64,000 nt of DNA from Bugula neritina (Eukaryota > Bryozoa > Gymnolaemata > Cheilostomatida > Bugulidae): NCBI GenBank assembly GCA_964035545.1, contig OZ037768.1:2469501-2533500 (forward strand), in the 5' to 3' direction. The notes under the pieces are model-generated. The model did not search any database. It saw only the letters and a list, made by a program, of their open reading frames with translations, and was not told where the DNA came from. This document shows, in pieces, positions 58,794 to 64,000 of the stretch (position 1 is the stretch's first letter; each line of letters begins with the position of its first letter). The translations under genes were made by a program, and so were the position numbers.

Positions 58794-60842
58794 GTGAGTA
58801 TTAAGTATTTGTTTAATGTTTTATAATTGAATATAGAATTGCTAGTGCTATAAGATCATCTTTATTCTTAGAAATCATGTGATGTCTTTAAGTATCATAA
58901 CTTGGTCACTTTCATTTTAGTTTTGCTTATAACATATAATTTAATAAAACTTATGTCAATCACAGGTGAAAATAAAATTAATATAATGTTCCCAAAGTGC
59001 TTTTCATAAATTTTCGTTATATATAACTTCTTGATTAACAAAAATAATATTAATTATTTTTGCAGCTTACTGTTGTTACGTCTTTATCAACAATTTTTGT
59101 AGTTTTATCAGGTAGCAGTAAATTGAAATAAGTTATATCTTTGAGAGGTAAATTAATATTATGTCTCAAAAATGTTTCCATAAACCAGTTAATACTAAAC
59201 TAAATGTATCTGAAGATCTCTTATTTCTCTACTAGTTATTCATAAATCAGTTCTTACTTATAAATGGGAATAAATTGAAGTATGATTAACAGCATTCATG
59301 TTACCAGGATATTGTAAGGACATTATACAGGTACATAACTGTGTATAATTAACATTTGTAGCCACGTGAAGGGCTTGTACTTATATTTGTAAATTTTCAG
59401 GTGTAGGCTTAACAACTATTATTTGAGATTTGTATCTACTGTAAGTCACGCTAAATAAATAAACACACGCATGCACACACAAAACAAATTACCAAGTATT
59501 TATACCTAGCATTATAAAAATAGGCTATGTGAATAAAGCAGAAATTATAAAAAATAACATTCAGTAGACAAATAACACCTTCTTAAGTGCCAACATCACA
59601 ATTATAATTGAATTAATAATCAGTTAAGAAACTAAATACCCATTTCTAGTAATATGCCTTCTGGCAATGCTCTAAATATGAGATGTCCAAAGTTATTGTC
59701 ATCAGGTATAACTATGCTAGAGCTGTGCCAACACCCCAAATTATTTCAAAACTACTTGATAAATGGCAGCTTGAATTATTTTTGTAGTGGCCATAAAAAT
59801 TGAAAAATAAGTTCAAAATATATAGAAAATGCATAAAACTTTTAAATTTAAATAGCAAGTCCTAAAAAGAAACTAACAAGAGTTATACAAACTTTCATTT
59901 CCTTTTTATAAGTTCCAGATTTGTCAGAAATTTAGGATTGTTATTGTGGCAGCCCTAGTGACTGCTGGAGGCTGTCTAGTGAAGGTAGCAGGCTAAAGTT
60001 ATTGCTTCATATATGAGAAATATTGTACACAGTAGAACTCTATGTGAATTAGTCAAGCTTTTATTTCATGTAATTGATAGTTTTTGTTCTTATGAATGAT
60101 AAATTACAGCATTGGGCGTCTCCCTTCAACTTAAAGCTTATATAGGAGATTCTCCTGAGATGGCCTGAGGCTACGTGGTGTTGTCTAATCATGTCAGCTA
60201 TTGTTATAGGAAATGATAATTTCATAGCTATTCATAAACCTCTTTCAACCATTAGATATGATGTTAAAAGCAATGAAACAAATGAGATTCCCTTTGATAC
60301 CCTTACACCTGAAACTTGTGTTCTAATAATACAATTACCACAAGCCTCCATATTGTTTGTCTGTTTACATGGTTACATTTGCATTTATAGAGTTACTGCA
60401 AGTACATGCTTATATACTTCCTATTGTTGAGAAAGTACAGAATGGTTTGCTTTCCTTTGATTAAGTTATATAACAGCTGTGTATTGTCTATTGCATTAGG
60501 TGTTATGGCTCTTGCTGTATAACTATTGGTTTTACACCAGCATTTGCCAATGGAGCTTTTCTATTAATGGTGATGAGAAAACAGCTTCCAGTTTCCTGCA
60601 TTTCGAAAATTGAAGTAGCTGTTGTTAGGTTTAACATTGCAATGCTATTTTAATGGCTGATATTAATTTATACTTAATTTAAAACTTTTATATTTCATGT
60701 ACCTTCACATATCATATTATAGTATGGTGTTGCAAAACTTTATTGCAGATGTTCCAAGATTTACAGCTATTACCAAAGAATTTTAGTATACATTATGATG
60801 TTATTATTGGTTATAGATTGAAGACTTTGAATTTATAGTACA

Positions 60843-63800
60843 ATGGCATACAGCCCGTACTTACCCAGAACTCCTCAGGCTAGCAGGGGAAGTGCCTCAG
60901 CTCCATCAACGCCTCGGCTTGGTCAAGGGTTGGAGTACAACCACCCTGGTCACAGATACGCCAATAGATTAGTGCATCATGACAACAACAGTGAGAGTAG
61001 CTTTGGATTTGCTTCCCCTGCCCATAAGAGTGTGCAGTCATATGGTACGGTACAAACAGACATTAGTAACAACACCTACGTTCTACAGAGCAAAGGAAAA
61101 GTTGTCGTAGAACTATCTACACCTAGCGACGAATCAACAAGATCAATCAAAACACTGTGTAAACCCATAGCGTGGATCTGGGTTGTAATAAACGTCACCA
61201 TTTCAGGCATGACCGTGTTCTGTCTATTGCAACCGTATTGGTTGACAAATCAGAAAAACAAAGCGTCTCTTGGTATACTCAGATATTGTGAGGGTTTAAC
61301 AGCAGGCAGTAATGATCTACAAAACTGTCAATATTATCAAACTGACCACACTAATAACTTTGCTTTGAATACTCTTCCTTCTTTGGCATGGAAGGTTGGA
61401 ATGGTGATGTATATAATGGCCTGCCTTCTGTTAGTTATCAGCTCCTTCTTAGCTGGACTTTGCCTCTGTATACGAAAAACTAAAACAGTTGATAGACTAA
61501 GCTTAGCCTCAGGACTCAAGCAGCTTACTGCAGGTACGATTCTTACGCAGCTCTCACCTAACCTTAGAAAAATGGTAATTTAAGCAATTACGATGCATGT
61601 GATCATAGATTAAAAACACAGTGGAATAGCAGTTGAAAACACACAAAGTATGCCTTTTGGTAATTATAAGCCTCATTCTCTTTCCTAACCAACTTCTGTA
61701 GGAATTTTCTGAAGAACATTTAGTTCATAATAAACTTCTTTGTCACTAAGATGTTGTGCACATTTCTGTGCCACTTAACCAAATCAGCAAATATAATGAT
61801 AACTGCTGAAGACTCTTTTTAATATTATCAATTACTAGATTTTGTGATAGAGAAAATATATAACCTAATTCATCTATCCTTTTTTAACAAAAATAACCAA
61901 AACTCACAATTTATTATTCTCTTATCAGAACATATACATTTTAAAAGCAGTCCTGAACTGTACATGTATAACATTATATAGTGGAAAGTTTACCATGTGG
62001 CATTATATTCGGAAGGAAAACAGTTGTGAGTAATCGAACACCTGAAGTTATTGTTTTCAATTATTAATAAATAACTAGCTTTGTCACAATGTTAATTTAA
62101 ATTAAGTGTTAGTAAATAATGTAAGCTAGATTATGCAAATATTTGTTCTAGTGTTTTGCCATACTTTCAGCATTACATACATAAGTCTGAGGTTAGTTTC
62201 ACAGTACACACAGTTTGTTCAAATACCAACTCTTTGACATTTGTTTAGATGAGGGCCAACACGTGGGCTACACTTGTTACGTTTTCAACAGCTTTAAAAA
62301 AAGGCTTTGACTCCACTTGACAAAATTTGTTTATATTAACACTTTGGAATGAATAGAAGCAAAAAGGTGGCACAAGGTGCAACAGCATGAAGTGCAAGTT
62401 GTTAGTTTATAAATGAAGCCAAAAAGACAATTAAACTATTATTTTGATATGCACTGGAAATTATTCACTAAATTTGTAATATTTTGGCACTGAACTAACT
62501 GTAGTTGCACATTTCTGTGTTAAAATTATTGCATTTATGCCATTTTAGAAAATATAACAAATATATTTAGTCTATAGTAGATTAAATATTATTGATGTAC
62601 AATAGATATAAACAAACAATATGCGCAGGTAGTACATTTCCTACTGCTTTAAATTAAAAGCATTCACACACAATTGTACCATCTAATCATATGATTATAC
62701 ATCGCAGTATGTAATAACTAAGCTCAGTTATTTCATGAATCATTTATCAGCTTATAAGTCAAAGTAGATGTAAATAAATTTTCTTCCAGAAAAAGTAATA
62801 CACTGGCATACAGTTATATGCATAAAACATAATTATTAGCTATTAGATACAGTTAGAATGGCTGTAATTTGTTTTATATACAAGCATCAGCTGCAACATA
62901 TTATCATATTTTTGTTATCAAAACATGGCTAATATTTTGAGTGCATTTGCTTATTAAGTAGCAGTACCCGAGTGCTTCTATTTTTTCTAATTGGCTTTAA
63001 AATAATCAGATAATATTTCGGATCTTGCAATAGATGATTGTCTTATTGGAACATTGAGTTAAGCATTGTAACATTTGCCAAATAACGATAGGAAATTATA
63101 TTTAATAAGCAATACAGGTACGGGTGCCTATAAGTCCAGACTTTCCAGACAGCATATGCTTAGATCTTTTACTAATTGCTGAGACAATAGGCTGGCCTTG
63201 GCTTCACATTTAATTATTAATATTTTAGTTTGTCTGTAGACTGCTCTGTAGACTGTGCTGTAGACATTTACCCTCAATTATTCATACAGTAAGAAATTAA
63301 CTAATCAGCGATAATTTGTGAACTTGGTATTAAACAGCACAACATATTGTAGCTCATGAACTAATGTGTATACACACATGTTTTATAGTGTATTCAAACA
63401 TATTATATCATTATCCTCCCTGTTATATTAATTTTCATCCTTAAAATATGATGAAATTAATTTTTTGTTGATAAACATATAATATCAATTGATGATATTT
63501 TATTAACATTTATAACAAATTTATATCATCAATTTTGAAAATGAACAGTTAGATAGAAATAATAATGCTATGCTATGTTTGAATATATACATTAGCTTAA
63601 AAACTGCAATATATTATGTTGTGCATTCCAAAATCAATTTCGCAAATCATTGCTAATTAGTTTTCTTTTAGTTAATATTAAAATTAGTTCATAAACATGT
63701 TTTAATAATTATCCTAATAATTAAGAAAGCATTTCAGATATATTTTATAGAATTGCTGACAAATCCAATATCTCAGTCAATGTTGACTTTAGGCTGTGTT

Positions 63801-64000
63801 AATGTATAATTTATGTTGTTTTAGGAGTGTTGCTATTGACAGCGTTGGTGACTTTCCCTGTTGGATTTGATGATGCTAAAATACAAGAAATGTGTGGTGC
63901 TCATAGTACCTTGTATAGACTCGACACATGCAGTATTGGATGGAGTTATGTTCTCTCTACAGCGTGTTCCGTGCTCTGCTTTGTGCTACCTATCTTATCT
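60843..64000 (+). CDS. LHFPL-family tetraspan membrane protein (3' end beyond window)
   Basis: Exon 60843-61533 is joined in phase to 63825 and onward, which runs off the right edge. The start is the ATG at 60843 after a probable 5' UTR acceptor at 60816. Residues 1-107 are a hydrophilic Ser/Pro-rich extension (MAYSPYLPRTPQASRGSASA). Then come TM1 about 108-130 followed by QPYWL, a loop with LGILRYC and further cysteines, TM2 about 185-210, TM3 from about 226, and in exon 2 FPVGFDD...EMCG...DTCSIGWSYVLS leading into TM4. The QPYW, Gly-Leu/Ile-x-x-x-Cys, FP-x-G-x-D and CS-x-x-W-x-Y signatures are those of the LHFPL (LHFP-like) tetraspans, relatives of claudins. LHFPL proteins act as partners of channels and receptors (LHFPL5 in hair-cell transduction, LHFPL4 with GABA-A receptors). 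Which subfamily this is I cannot tell. The 2.3-kb intron holds nothing recognisable. Confidence 0.85.

Noticed and set aside
60191-60430. 79-codon plus-strand frame starting MSAIVIGNDN
   Set aside because: It lies inside the probable 5' UTR intron of the LHFPL gene, has no family resemblance and no suitable splice context.

Overview
This is intron-rich nuclear DNA of an animal. It is AT-rich, its genes are split into many short exons with GT/AG borders, and short tandem arrays, a mariner element and two MITE-like elements lie between and inside the genes. Gene content (CCDC148, TTLL4, CFAP20DC, an LHFPL tetraspan protein and a YibB/HtrL-like protein) points to a ciliated invertebrate metazoan. 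A mollusc or other spiralian is my best guess, but the species cannot be fixed from sequence alone. There is nothing prokaryotic here: no operons, CRISPR arrays or RNA genes that I could support.

Layout, left to right. (1) 222-11536, minus: CCDC148 orthologue, 12 coding exons seen, the 3' end running off the left edge. (2) 11537-12530: head-to-head promoter, most of which is a 761-bp MITE with 18-bp perfect inverted ends. (3) 12531-19173, plus: complete 12-exon gene for a 900-residue protein with AT-hooks and eight C2H2 zinc fingers. (4) 20463-31326, minus: complete TTLL4-type tubulin glutamylase, 16 coding exons, 1137 residues. (5) 31327-34359: divergent intergenic region with a hexamer-like degenerate repeat and an RFX X-box-like site. 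(6) 34360-44594, plus: complete CFAP20DC, 18 exons, 1060 residues, followed by a long 3' region. (7) 46116-47061: mariner with 206-bp inverted arms and a beheaded DD34D transposase. (8) 48451-55625, plus: YibB/HtrL-like gene, 5' end uncertain. (9) 55626-60842: gene-poor stretch with a probable promoter near 58.5-58.8 kb. (10) 60843 to the right edge, plus: LHFPL-family tetraspan gene with an unusual N-terminal extension, incomplete.

Exon models were built by hand from splice sites, reading-phase continuity and remembered family sequences. In the three complete genes every exon phase joins and the totals divide by three, which is strong internal support. TTLL4 (tubulin glutamylation) and CFAP20DC (ciliary CFAP20-domain protein) are divergent neighbours, and CCDC148 is close by, so the window is a small microtubule/cilium neighbourhood. 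The most striking structural theme is tandem arrays that begin at, or contain, splice donor sites: ten donor copies after CFAP20DC exon 17, seven after zinc-finger exon 9, and a duplicated acceptor at CCDC148 exon 10.
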